A stretch of 53,660 nt of DNA from Terrimonas sp. (GCF_003075435.1 NZ_QCZJ01000035.1:1-53660), one strand, 5' to 3'. Positions 25,137 to 32,941 are shown, counted from the stretch's first letter. Numbers and translations are program-made. Notes: generated from the sequence alone by a model not told the origin.

Positions 25137-25760
25137 CACATCACCACATATAGCACTATTTCAGGTAATGCCGCTTCAAAAGACGGTACTGTTTTGTTTG
25201 AGGAGCAATCATTATCTCCGCAAGAGTTCCTTCTTTCTTTATACAAGTATCTGCAGGCTGATTATCCAAAATATTATAAAATGGATAATCTGTGTAAGCT
25301 TGGCTTTTTAGCTACGGAAATATTGTTGCAAAACAGGAATGTTGCGGAAGAATATGGAAAAGCAGGAGCGGGTGTTGTGCTGAGTAATGCCAATGCAAGC
25401 CTTGATGCGGACATTGCTTATTTTGAAACAGTGAAAAATATACCAAGCCCTGCCCAATTTGTGTATACTTTGCCTAATATTGTGATCGGCGAAATCAGCA
25501 TCAGGCATGGTTTAAAAGGAGAAAATGCTTTTTTTGTGTCTGAAGATTTTGATGCGGCATGGCTGGAGTTTTATGTAAACGATCTGTTTAAAAGAAAAAC
25601 AATAGATTGCTGTATTGCAGGCTGGGTAGATTTTTTAGGAGGGTCATATAAGGCTGTACTTTATTTGGTGGAAAATCGCTCAACAGAACGATCTTTGCCG
25701 TGGGAAACTGAACATATTAATAAAATATACGAGTTAGCAAATGGAAAAGTTAATGGCTGA
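25131..25760 (+). CDS. Beta-ketoacyl synthase N-terminal-like domain protein
   Basis: A protein of about 209 residues related to the stand-alone ketosynthase N-terminal domain (PF13723-type) found in aryl-polyene/flexirubin clusters. Recognisable parts are LCKLGFLATEILLQ, FVYTLPNIVIGEISIRHGLKG followed by ENAFFVSEDFD, and CCIAGWVDFLGGSYKAVLYL. The usual nucleophilic Cys context and C-terminal half of a ketosynthase are absent, so it is probably structural. No ATG fits: the frame opens at 25092, and TTG 25131, at the edge of the repeat array, is preferred over TTG 25101. Its end overlaps the ACP gene by 20 bases. Confidence 0.7.
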   Translation: MQHITTYSTISGNAASKDGTVLFEEQSLSPQEFLLSLYKYLQADYPKYYKMDNLCKLGFLATEILLQNRNVAEEYGKAGAGVVLSNANASLDADIAYFETVKNIPSPAQFVYTLPNIVIGEISIRHGLKGENAFFVSEDFDAAWLEFYVNDLFKRKTIDCCIAGWVDFLGGSYKAVLYLVENRSTERSLPWETEHINKIYELANGKVNG

Positions 25761-26004
25761 TCTGAAGCGACAGATCATTGAACAGTTAAACCTGAAAGAT
25801 TTAAAACCTGAGGATATTGGTGATGACCAGCCTTTATTTGTTGAGGGACTTGGACTGGATTCTATTGATGCTCTTGAACTGATCGTATTACTTCAGCAGG
25901 AATATAAAATTAAGCTTGCCAGTGCTGAAGAAGGACAAAGCGTGTTCCGTTCAGTAAGGACAATGGCACAATATATTACGGAGCATCAACCGAAAACGGT
26001 GTAG
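25741..26004 (+). CDS. Acyl carrier protein
   Basis: An 87-residue acidic carrier protein. The phosphopantetheine attachment Ser lies in GLGLDSIDALELIVLLQQ. The four-helix ACP pattern is otherwise complete (MADLKRQIIEQLNLKDLKPE at the start, MAQYITEHQP at the end). It overlaps the preceding gene, so the two are translationally coupled. In this cluster it would carry the growing polyketide or polyene chain for the adjacent ketosynthases and dehydratases. It is separate from the housekeeping acpP, judged by context only. Confidence 0.92.
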   Translation: MEKLMADLKRQIIEQLNLKDLKPEDIGDDQPLFVEGLGLDSIDALELIVLLQQEYKIKLASAEEGQSVFRSVRTMAQYITEHQPKTV

Positions 26005-26009
26005 TGAGG

Positions 26010-26130
26010 TAGAAGGTGTAAGTAGGGTAGAAGGGAAAGGGTTTTGCGTTTGTGGTTTGTAGTTTACGAAACCTCTAACCATAAACAACAAACCATAAAC
26101 CACAAATATCTCAAATTTCAAATTTCAAAT
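26010..26130. repeat. Inverted heptanucleotide array (GTTTGTG/AAACCAT type) with a TCAAATT run
   Basis: The left arm reads GTTTGTG, GTTTGTA, GTTTACG; the right arm AAACAAC, AAACCAT, AAACCAC, AAATATC. TCAAATT then occurs three times in tandem. The same sequence type occurs at 13081-13171. GTGAGGT, AGAAGGT units at about 26004-26020 belong to the same class as 6971-7023. Confidence 0.72.
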
Positions 26131-26134
26131 CTTC

Positions 26135-27340
26135 TTGACTAAACCGGTTTTTATTACAGGTGCAGGCGTAATATCTGCCATTGGCAACAATGTGCAGGAG
26201 AATCTTGCTGCACTTGAAAATGGAAAAGCCGGTATGGCAAAAATGGAATATCTTTCTTCTGCTCATAAAGAAAAGTTGCCGGTAGCTGAGGTAAAGATGA
26301 ATAATGAAGCGCTGGCAGCACTTGCAGGAATGCCTGCACATATCAGCCGCACGGCATTGCTTTCCGCTATTGCTGCAAAAGCAGCAATACAAAACGCGGG
26401 ACTGGAAAGCCTCAAAGGTTTACGCAGTGGCTTTATCTCTGCCAACACAGTAGGCGGGATGGATAAAACAGAAGATTTTTTCACGGATTTTTTAAGTGAT
26501 CCACAAAAAGGAAGATTAAGAAACCTGGTACATCATGAATGTGGCGCTGCGACAGAACTGGTGGCTGATGTGCTTGGTATAAAAAATTATGTATCTACAA
26601 TAAGTACAGCCTGTTCATCTTCGGCCAACGCGGTGTTCTATGCTGCAAGACTTATCAAACAAAATATCCTGGATATTGCTATAGCCGGTGGCACGGATTC
26701 GCTCACAAAATTCACCCTCAATGGCTTTAATACATTGATGATACTTGATCAGCAGTATTGCCAGCCTTTTGATGAAAACCGGCGTGGACTGAATTTGGGT
26801 GAAGGGGCAGGATATGTTGTGCTGGTTTCTGAAAAAGTAGTACAAACGTTAAAGCAAAATCCTGTTTGCACATTAAGCGGGTATTGTAATGCCAATGATG
26901 CATATCATCAAACTGCATCTTCACCTGATGGAACAGGTTCTTATCTTGCTATGAAAGGAGCACTTGAACAAAGCGGGCTAAACCCTGCTGATATTGATTA
27001 TATTAACCTTCATGGCACAGGCACACAGAATAACGATATAGCTGAAGGCACAGCCATTAAATTATTGTTTGAAGGTAAGTATCCGAAGATGAGCTCAACC
27101 AAATCATTTACAGGGCATACACTTGGTGCAAGCGGTGGTATTGAAGCGGTGTTTTCTGTACTGGCATTACAGTATGGACTGATTTATCCCAATCTCCGTT
27201 TTGAAACGCAGATGGCAGCGCTGCCTTTTGCTCCTGAAACCATTTTCCGCAAAGGAGAAAAAGTAAATCATGTGCTGTCAAACTCATTTGGCTTTGGCGG
27301 TAATTGTTCTTCACTCATTTTTTCAAAACTGCAGGCATAA
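26135..27340 (+). CDS. Beta-ketoacyl-ACP synthase (KAS II-like), catalytic partner of the next gene
   Basis: A 401-residue ketosynthase with the full triad: Cys160 in STACSSSANAV, His293 in LHGTGTQNNDIAEG and His328 in SFTGHTLGASGG. The start TKPVFITGAGVISAIGNNVQ is the usual KAS N-terminus and requires a TTG start, as no ATG fits. Its stop overlaps the start of the next ketosynthase-like gene by one base, the arrangement typical of a ketosynthase and chain-length-factor pair forming a heterodimer. It is probably the main elongating enzyme of the cluster. Confidence 0.92.
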   Translation: MTKPVFITGAGVISAIGNNVQENLAALENGKAGMAKMEYLSSAHKEKLPVAEVKMNNEALAALAGMPAHISRTALLSAIAAKAAIQNAGLESLKGLRSGFISANTVGGMDKTEDFFTDFLSDPQKGRLRNLVHHECGAATELVADVLGIKNYVSTISTACSSSANAVFYAARLIKQNILDIAIAGGTDSLTKFTLNGFNTLMILDQQYCQPFDENRRGLNLGEGAGYVVLVSEKVVQTLKQNPVCTLSGYCNANDAYHQTASSPDGTGSYLAMKGALEQSGLNPADIDYINLHGTGTQNNDIAEGTAIKLLFEGKYPKMSSTKSFTGHTLGASGGIEAVFSVLALQYGLIYPNLRFETQMAALPFAPETIFRKGEKVNHVLSNSFGFGGNCSSLIFSKLQA

Positions 27341-28377
27341 TGTATATTAAAGCGGCCGCAGCCATATCACCCCAGGTTTCGTTTGAGCAGATACTGCAAT
27401 CACCGGCATCCTATAATAGCAACAGGTTGAATTGTGCAGAGCCTGATTATACCAAATTATTTGATGCACGCATAATAAGGCGCATGAGCCGTATTATTAA
27501 AATGGGCGTTGCAACAGCGAAAGATTGTTTACATCAGGCAGATGTACAAAGCCCCGGTGCAATTATAACCGGAACAGCTTATGGTTGTCTTGCCGATACG
27601 GAATTGTTTTTATCTAAAATGGTAGAGAATAAAGAAGAACTGCTTACACCTACAGCATTTATTCAATCTACCCATAATACCGTTGGTGCACAGATAGCGT
27701 TGATGCTTAAATGCCATAACTATAATAATACATTTGTGCATCGTGGGTTTTCCTTTGAAAGCGCTATGCTGGATGCTATAACATTATTACATGAAAATGC
27801 AGTTGAAGATGTATTGGTTGGTGGTGTGGATGAAATAACAGATACCAGTCATACATTACTGAGCCGTTTCGGTTTATATAAACAACATGCTTTTTCTAAT
27901 CTTGATTTGTATAACAACCATTCAAAAGGAACTATAGCGGGCGAAGGAGCAGGGTTCTTTTTGTTGTCAAAAAAAACTACCGGTAACAGCTATGCAAAGC
28001 TGGATGATATGGCTACTTTGTATAAACCTTCTTCACCCGGGGAAGTAGCTGGTTTCGTGAATGATTTTTTGCATAGAAATAATATCAGGGCAGGGGATAT
28101 CGGTTTGCTGGTATCCGGCGAAAATGGAGATGCCGCTAATGATAAATGGTATGCAGATATGAAGAAGACATTGTTTAATGATACTGCAACACAAGCTTTC
28201 AAACATTTTTGCGGCGAATATCCAACAGCACCGGCTTTTGCATTATGGCTGGCTGCCAATATTATGAAAACGGGTAAAATACCCGCGCATAAAAAAATAA
28301 AAGCGCCCGGAAAAATATTGATCTATAATCATTATCTTACTATTCATCACTCATTATACCTGCTTTCTGCATGTTAA
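27340..28377 (+). CDS. Ketosynthase-like chain-length-factor protein (no active-site Cys)
   Basis: A 345-residue thiolase-fold protein starting MYIKAAAAISPQVSFEQILQ. It retains TGTAYGCLADTELFLSKMVE, TPTAFIQSTHNTVGAQIAL and the GEGAGFFLL segment, but at the nucleophile position it reads VHRGFSFESAML, with no Cys. The downstream His motifs are also degenerate. This is what is expected of a chain-length factor that pairs with an active ketosynthase, here the gene immediately upstream (one-base overlap). ATG 27340 is used rather than an upstream ATG inside that gene. The end overlaps the deacetylase gene by seven bases. Confidence 0.8.
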   Translation: MYIKAAAAISPQVSFEQILQSPASYNSNRLNCAEPDYTKLFDARIIRRMSRIIKMGVATAKDCLHQADVQSPGAIITGTAYGCLADTELFLSKMVENKEELLTPTAFIQSTHNTVGAQIALMLKCHNYNNTFVHRGFSFESAMLDAITLLHENAVEDVLVGGVDEITDTSHTLLSRFGLYKQHAFSNLDLYNNHSKGTIAGEGAGFFLLSKKTTGNSYAKLDDMATLYKPSSPGEVAGFVNDFLHRNNIRAGDIGLLVSGENGDAANDKWYADMKKTLFNDTATQAFKHFCGEYPTAPAFALWLAANIMKTGKIPAHKKIKAPGKILIYNHYLTIHHSLYLLSAC

Positions 28378-29144
28378 GATTCAATACCATCACCGCTATA
28401 TTTGTTGTGCTGCTGATAGCGCTTATAGGTATACATTTTTTCTACGGATTTTCCTATTATGTGTTTGCCATACTGCTGGTGCTGTATGCGGCAGCACTCG
28501 CCTATGGGAGTTATAATGTACGCTCCAACTTTTATGTAAAAACCATCAGTTCTGCCAACACACCGCTTAAACAAATTGCTATCAGTTTTGATGATGGTCC
28601 TGCTAAAGATTATACCCCACAGATATTACAGATACTCAAAGAACATGAAGTGAAGGCAGCTTTTTTTTGTATAGGCAAACGTATTAAAGAGAACGAAGAC
28701 TTACTGAAACAGGTACACGAAGAAGGGCATATTATCGGTAATCACAGTTATTCGCATGATCTGTGGTTTGATCTTTTTTCTGCTAAAAAAATGTATGAAG
28801 ATCTGCAGATGATGAATAGTGTGATGGAAAAAACTATTGGCAAAAAACCTAAACTTTTTCGCCCGCCTTATGGTGTTACCAATCCGAATTTGAAAAAAGC
28901 CATACAGCAGGGCAGGTATATTACAGTTGGCTGGAATATACGCTCTATGGATACAGTGGTAAAAGACGCCCGCAAATTACTCGCAAAAGTTACGGCTTCG
29001 TTAAAACCCGGCGCCGTGGTTTTATTTCATGATACCAGCAAAACTACGCTGGATATACTTTCCGCGTTCATTAAGCAAGCCAGGGAAATGGGGTACGATA
29101 TTGTGCGGTTGGATAAATTGCTTAATTTGGAGCCTTATGCGTAG
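28371..29144 (+). CDS. Membrane-anchored NodB-type polysaccharide deacetylase
   Basis: A 257-residue protein with two N-terminal membrane segments (about 8-24 and 27-46) and a NodB carbohydrate-esterase-4 domain. The catalytic Asp-Asp is in AISFDDGPAKDYTPQ, the metal-binding His pair in GNHSYSHDLWFD, and the conserved RPPYG and VLFHD motifs are present. The active site should face the periplasm. CE4 genes accompany many flexirubin-type clusters, where their substrate is unknown. It overlaps genes on both sides, so it is firmly within the operon. Confidence 0.9.
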   Translation: MLRFNTITAIFVVLLIALIGIHFFYGFSYYVFAILLVLYAAALAYGSYNVRSNFYVKTISSANTPLKQIAISFDDGPAKDYTPQILQILKEHEVKAAFFCIGKRIKENEDLLKQVHEEGHIIGNHSYSHDLWFDLFSAKKMYEDLQMMNSVMEKTIGKKPKLFRPPYGVTNPNLKKAIQQGRYITVGWNIRSMDTVVKDARKLLAKVTASLKPGAVVLFHDTSKTTLDILSAFIKQAREMGYDIVRLDKLLNLEPYA

Positions 29145-29772
29145 CATTTTTTTATTAGGGTATATATTGATGTCTAGCCTTGTTGCCAATGCGCAATATT
29201 CCGGTTACAAACCTGTGGCAGACGCTGCCGCTTTTAAAGTGCAGTTCGCGGAAGCATCTAAAAAAACAAACGCTATTAAAAGTGATTTTGTGCAGGAAAA
29301 GAACCTGAGTTTACTGGCCGAAAAAATCACATCAAAAGGAAAATTCTGGTTTAAAAAAGATAACCTTGTGCGCATGGAATATACTCAACCTTTTCAATAC
29401 CTCATGATATTAAATGGCACGAATGTATATGTAAAAGACAGCCAGAAGGAGAATAAGGTATCTGTAAAATCAAACAAGCTGTTTCAGCAGATCAATAAAA
29501 TAATGGTGGATTGCGTAAAAGGCGAAGCTTTGCAGAGTGGCGATTTTACCGTAAAGGTTTTTGAAAATAGCAGTACCTATCTGGCGGAGCTCATACCTGT
29601 AGATAAGAATATGAAAAAGCTTTTCAAAAATATCAACATGATCATTGAGAAGAAAAGCTTTGGCGTTACTGCAATTGAAATGCATGAGCCTTCGGGTGAT
29701 AATACTGTTATCAATTTTGTGAATCGTGAACTGAATACCAATCTTCCTGATGCGTTATTTACTATTCATTAG
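29137..29772 (+). CDS. LolA-like outer-membrane lipoprotein carrier protein
   Basis: A 211-residue periplasmic protein with a signal peptide (MRSIFLLGYILMSSLVANAQ). The mature part follows the LolA pattern: SKKTNAIKSDFVQEKNLSLL, SKGKFWFKKDNLVRMEYTQP with YLMILNGTNVYVKD, and a late INMIIEKKSFGVTAIEMHEP strand pair. LolA-like proteins in aryl-polyene and flexirubin clusters are thought to escort the lipid product across the periplasm. ATG 29137 overlaps the deacetylase stop by eight bases and gives a proper signal peptide; an upstream ATG at 29029 would not. Confidence 0.87.
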   Translation: MRSIFLLGYILMSSLVANAQYSGYKPVADAAAFKVQFAEASKKTNAIKSDFVQEKNLSLLAEKITSKGKFWFKKDNLVRMEYTQPFQYLMILNGTNVYVKDSQKENKVSVKSNKLFQQINKIMVDCVKGEALQSGDFTVKVFENSSTYLAELIPVDKNMKKLFKNINMIIEKKSFGVTAIEMHEPSGDNTVINFVNRELNTNLPDALFTIH

Positions 29773-30373
29773 TATAGTTTTATACTGCACAGCCTGTTCA
29801 TCTTCCTACAAAGCATTGCAGCGCACGGAAGCAGATCCTTCTTGTGTAAAAAAGTTTAAACCTGCATTTGCAACCGCTTTATATACTACACAGGTTGATG
29901 TGATCGGTAAACATTTAAGCGGCTTGCTTATTATAAAAACAATGCCCGACAGTAGTGTGCGTATGGTATTTTCCAATGAAGCAGGGTTTAAATTTTTTGA
30001 TTTTGGATTTGAGCAGGATGACTTCAAAGTGTATTATGTTTTCGACCAGATGGATAAAAAAGCCGTGATTAAAACATTGCGCAAAGATTTTGAGCTGGTA
30101 TTGATGCGCCATCTTGATGCACAGCAATCGTATACGGCAAAAGAAAGCCAGGGTTTGTATCATGTTTTCCCGGATGGCAGGGACATATACTATTATATTA
30201 CCGACGGTGCCTGCGATAGTTTAATACGTATGGAACGTGGCAGCAAACGTAAAAAAGTAGTAGAAGCTTTAATTAAGCCAGGAGCTGATAATGTGCCGGA
30301 TAGCATTGGAATAAGGCATTATAATTTTAATTTTGATATACAGCTAAAACGCCTGCAAAGAGATGCTCAATAA
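29750..30373 (+). CDS. Lipoprotein of unknown function in the polyene-type operon
   Basis: A 207-residue protein with a lipoprotein signal (MRYLLFISIVLYCTACSSSY; lipobox T-A-C). The mature part has alternating strands (ATALYTTQVDVIGKHLSGLL, MVFSNEAGFKFFDFGFEQDD) similar in pattern to small lipoproteins seen beside LolA-like genes in aryl-polyene clusters. The start lies 23 bases inside the LolA-like gene and its end overlaps the dehydratase gene by 11 bases, so it is translationally coupled. It may accept the product at the outer membrane; this is inference. Confidence 0.72.
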   Translation: MRYLLFISIVLYCTACSSSYKALQRTEADPSCVKKFKPAFATALYTTQVDVIGKHLSGLLIIKTMPDSSVRMVFSNEAGFKFFDFGFEQDDFKVYYVFDQMDKKAVIKTLRKDFELVLMRHLDAQQSYTAKESQGLYHVFPDGRDIYYYITDGACDSLIRMERGSKRKKVVEALIKPGADNVPDSIGIRHYNFNFDIQLKRLQRDAQ

Positions 30374-30725
30374 TGATTTTTTTTATACAAGATCAATCAG
30401 CAATGAGGATAACAATATTATTGCTGAATTGCAATTGAATCCTGCGCACAAAATATTTGAAGGACATTTTCCCGGTCAGCCGGTAGTGCCCGGCGTTTGC
30501 CAGGTGCAGATGATAAAAGAAATCCTTGAAACAGCTTTGGACTATAATCTTCAGCTAAAATCAGCCGATCATATAAAGTTTCTCTCTGTTATAATTCCTG
30601 ATCATTCTGCTGTTGTTAAGGCGGTAATAAAGTATACCGAAGAAGAAAATGGCCTATCCGTAACGGCTTCCCTTGCAAAAGAAGACAGGATTTGTTTAAA
30701 GTTCAAAGGAATATTTCAATCCTGA
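30363..30725 (+). CDS. FabZ-like 3-hydroxyacyl-ACP dehydratase (hotdog fold)
   Basis: A 120-residue hotdog protein with the canonical dehydratase core LNPAHKIFEGHFPGQPVVPG, containing the catalytic His of GHFPG, then VCQVQMIKEILETAL in place of the usual helix with Glu. This is the last gene of the operon. With the ApeP-like dehydratase at the start of the cluster it forms a pair, one with and one without the His, as is usual for polyene assembly. A MITE-like element follows 17 bases after the stop. Confidence 0.8.
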   Translation: MLNNDFFYTRSISNEDNNIIAELQLNPAHKIFEGHFPGQPVVPGVCQVQMIKEILETALDYNLQLKSADHIKFLSVIIPDHSAVVKAVIKYTEEENGLSVTASLAKEDRICLKFKGIFQS

Positions 30726-30742
30726 AGTATTACTCAGTAATT

Positions 30743-30949
30743 GGGCGCATTTCAAATTTTCGCATATAGGTACTACTGCTACAGCAGACCCGTCGTGCCT
30801 CGGGGTGACAGACTGCGGTGCAATGCCGAACTATGTTACCATTGCCAGACATTTGTATCAATGCTGAACAACGCACTGCTGCTGTCATGCCGAGGCACGA
30901 GGCATCTGCATATGATTGCCCGATTCGCGAAAATCTGAAATGCACCCCA
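30743..30949. mobile_element. Complete 207-bp MITE-like element with 5-bp target duplication
   Basis: The left end TGGGCGCATTTCAAATTTTC and the right end (reverse complement TGGGGTGCATTTCAGATTTT) form terminal inverted repeats of about 23 bases. GTAAT occurs immediately outside both ends (30738-30742 and 30950-30954), consistent with a target-site duplication. Inner arms carry CGTGCCTCGG and CCGAGGCACG. It has no coding capacity. Related partial copies lie at 5938-6076 and 42398-42565. The mobilising transposase is not in the window. Confidence 0.8.
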
Positions 30950-31011
30950 GTAATTTCCAGGTTATCCATTTTCTGAAGAGCTTGTTCAATGTTTTATGCA
31001 GCTTTTAGCAT

Positions 31012-31065
31012 AAAAATAATAAAAGATAAAAATGTCTTTTATTATTTTTATTATCCTTAATTTTG
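31012..31065 (+). promoter_or_regulatory. Promoter and palindromic operator of ric
   Basis: A perfect 15-bp inverted repeat (31012-31026 with 31035-31049, eight-base loop) covers the expected -33 region. It is followed by an exact -7 element TAATTTTG at 31058-31065. The left arm contains TAATAAAAGATAAAAA (31017-31032), repeated identically before ccoN at 35186. Its position over the -33 suggests repression, perhaps by the Rrf2 protein encoded at 34743; the regulator is inferred. Confidence 0.6.
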
Positions 31066-31101
31066 TATTCACATTACTGAATACATTTTAAATAATACAC
31101 T

Positions 31102-32037
31102 ATGATCACAGCAGAAATATTAGATGTAACCCGGATAGAGCCAAAACTTAAACACCCTACCATCTTTAAATACTTTGATGCTTTAGATAGCGGCGAAAGT
31201 TTTGTAATTGACAATGATCATGATCCCAAGCCACTGTATTATCAATTGCTCGGAGAACGTGGGAATATATTTAGCTGGGAATATCTTTTGCAGGGGCCTC
31301 AAAGGTGGCAGGTAAAAATAGCAAAGCTATTGAATACACCGGGAGAAGAAACCATTGGAGAGATTGCGGCTAAGGATATGCGTAAAGCTGCTATATTTAA
31401 GGCAAAGGGAATTGATTATAGCTGTGGTGGAAATAAAACGCTGGCGCAGGCTACCGCTGAGGCCGGAATAACAGAAGAAGAATTAGAAACCGCATTAGGA
31501 AATGCCGGCAATCAACCGCTTACTGCATCCCAGGATTTTGCAAAATGGTCCCCGGAATTTTTAACCGATTATATCAGCAATACACATTATCAATATATAA
31601 GGGAAAATATTGAAACCATCTGCGGATTAACAGAGAAAGTTGCCGGCCGGCATGGTAACCAACACCCTGAGCTATACCGGTTACTACAATCTGTTCCTGC
31701 TTTTTTTCAAAACCTGCTGGTGCATATCAATAAAGAAGAGAAGACTTTTTTTCCGGTAATAAGACAGAAAACCGGCAGAAAAAAAGACCCCTCATTGCCG
31801 GTAGTGTATGAGGAAGGGCTGATACAACAATCTATCCTTTTATTACAAAAGGAACATCATATTATAGCAGAAGATCTTGCATATTTCAGGAAAATAACAA
31901 ATGGGTATACCCTACCGGAAGAAGCATGTAATTCTTATACCTATTTATATAAAAAACTGCTGGAACTGGAAGAGGATCTGAAGCAGTGCCTGCACCTGGA
32001 GAATAATATTTTATTTCCAAAAGCTGCTGCTTTATAA
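31102..32037 (+). CDS. ric: Iron-sulfur cluster repair di-iron protein (Ric/ScdA/YtfE) with N-terminal DUF2249
   Basis: A 311-residue protein that repairs Fe-S centres damaged by nitric oxide or oxidants. Domains: DUF2249 (about 1-75; LKHPTIFKYFDALDSGESFV, NDHDPKPLYYQLL), the ScdA N-terminal DUF542 (about 90-125; KDMRKAAIFKAKGIDYSCGG), and a hemerythrin-like di-iron domain (about 155-311) with His in NTHYQYIREN, HINKEEKTFF, KEHHIIAED and LHLENN. The usual C-C-G-G of the DUF542 is S-C-G-G here, so one Cys is lost. It opens the nitric-oxide/low-oxygen locus behind a palindromic promoter. Confidence 0.9.
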   Translation: MITAEILDVTRIEPKLKHPTIFKYFDALDSGESFVIDNDHDPKPLYYQLLGERGNIFSWEYLLQGPQRWQVKIAKLLNTPGEETIGEIAAKDMRKAAIFKAKGIDYSCGGNKTLAQATAEAGITEEELETALGNAGNQPLTASQDFAKWSPEFLTDYISNTHYQYIRENIETICGLTEKVAGRHGNQHPELYRLLQSVPAFFQNLLVHINKEEKTFFPVIRQKTGRKKDPSLPVVYEEGLIQQSILLLQKEHHIIAEDLAYFRKITNGYTLPEEACNSYTYLYKKLLELEEDLKQCLHLENNILFPKAAAL

Positions 32038-32079
32038 TAATAAACCTGCGCAACAAATATTTGTAAATCAGGATGAGAT

Positions 32080-32913
32080 ATGGAAAATATAATGAGCTTC
32101 AGCAACGATACTAAAATATCAGCATTAATAAAAGCAAATAAGAGCTGCATTAATGCTATTGCAGGCGTAGCAAAACCTTTTCAGCGTTTAAAAAATCCCA
32201 TCCTTAGGAAAATAATGGCGCCCCGCGTAACAATACTGGAGGCTGCAAAAATGGGGGGATGTAAAGTTGAAGATATTGTGAATGCACTTACTCCCCTGGG
32301 GTTTAATTACAAGCCGTCGCCAATTGATATTAGTGAAGTGCAATATAAGCCGGAATGGCTGCAGCGGGCGAATGAAGCATGTATTACGAGATACGATGTC
32401 CGTCCTGTTATTGAATCAGGTACTGATCCTTTAAAAGAAATATTGAACAGGCTTAAAGATGTAGCTCCCGGTGAGGTATTGTGTATCATTAACAGCTTTA
32501 TACCTACCCCGCTGATTCATTTATTGGAACAGGAAAAAGTAGAAAGCAGTTATGTAGAAACCATAAGTCCTGATGAATTTCACACTTATTTTCTTAAAAA
32601 TAAAGGTGGAATTGCAAAAAAAGAGGCAAATGCTGCTGTAGCAGCTGATGATAGTAATTCTTTTGAAGCAATATATAAGCGGTTTTCTGAAAAACAGGTA
32701 ATAGAAACTGATGTCCGGCACCTGGAGATGCCGCAGCCTATGCAGGTTATATTGCAGGAGTTGAATAAATTGCCTCAGGATAGTATGCTCTATGTGCATC
32801 ATAAACGTGTACCTGTATATTTACTGGAAGAGCTTGCTGATAAACATTATGAGGTGCATATACATGCTATTGCCGAAGGAAATGTAAAAATGATAATATT
32901 CAAAAAAGCATAA
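32080..32913 (+). CDS. DUF1858-DUF2249-DUF2249 protein
   Basis: A 277-residue soluble protein. The N-terminal region (about 10-70) fits DUF1858, with the PFQRLKNPILRKIMAPRVTI and AAKMGGCKVEDIVNAL segments. Two DUF2249 copies follow: about 103-185 (YDVRPVIESGTDPLKEILNR) and about 205-275 (DVRHLEMPQPMQVILQELNK), each ending in a strand-helix-strand pattern as in TusA-like folds. Such proteins accompany Ric and NnrS genes in nitric-oxide-responsive loci; their biochemical role is unknown. ATG 32080 or 32092 are both possible. It follows ric by 42 bases. Confidence 0.78.
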   Translation: MENIMSFSNDTKISALIKANKSCINAIAGVAKPFQRLKNPILRKIMAPRVTILEAAKMGGCKVEDIVNALTPLGFNYKPSPIDISEVQYKPEWLQRANEACITRYDVRPVIESGTDPLKEILNRLKDVAPGEVLCIINSFIPTPLIHLLEQEKVESSYVETISPDEFHTYFLKNKGGIAKKEANAAVAADDSNSFEAIYKRFSEKQVIETDVRHLEMPQPMQVILQELNKLPQDSMLYVHHKRVPVYLLEELADKHYEVHIHAIAEGNVKMIIFKKA

Positions 32914-32941
32914 AGTTTTCTGGTTACAGGTAATCATTGTT

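Noticed and set aside
23530-26130. Possible CRISPR arrays in the repeat-filled gaps
   Set aside because: Units are 7 bases long without spacers, unit sequences vary, and no cas genes are present.
29029-29136. Longer N-terminus for the LolA-like protein from ATG 29029
   Set aside because: The extension overlaps the deacetylase gene by more than 100 bases and would bury the clear signal peptide.
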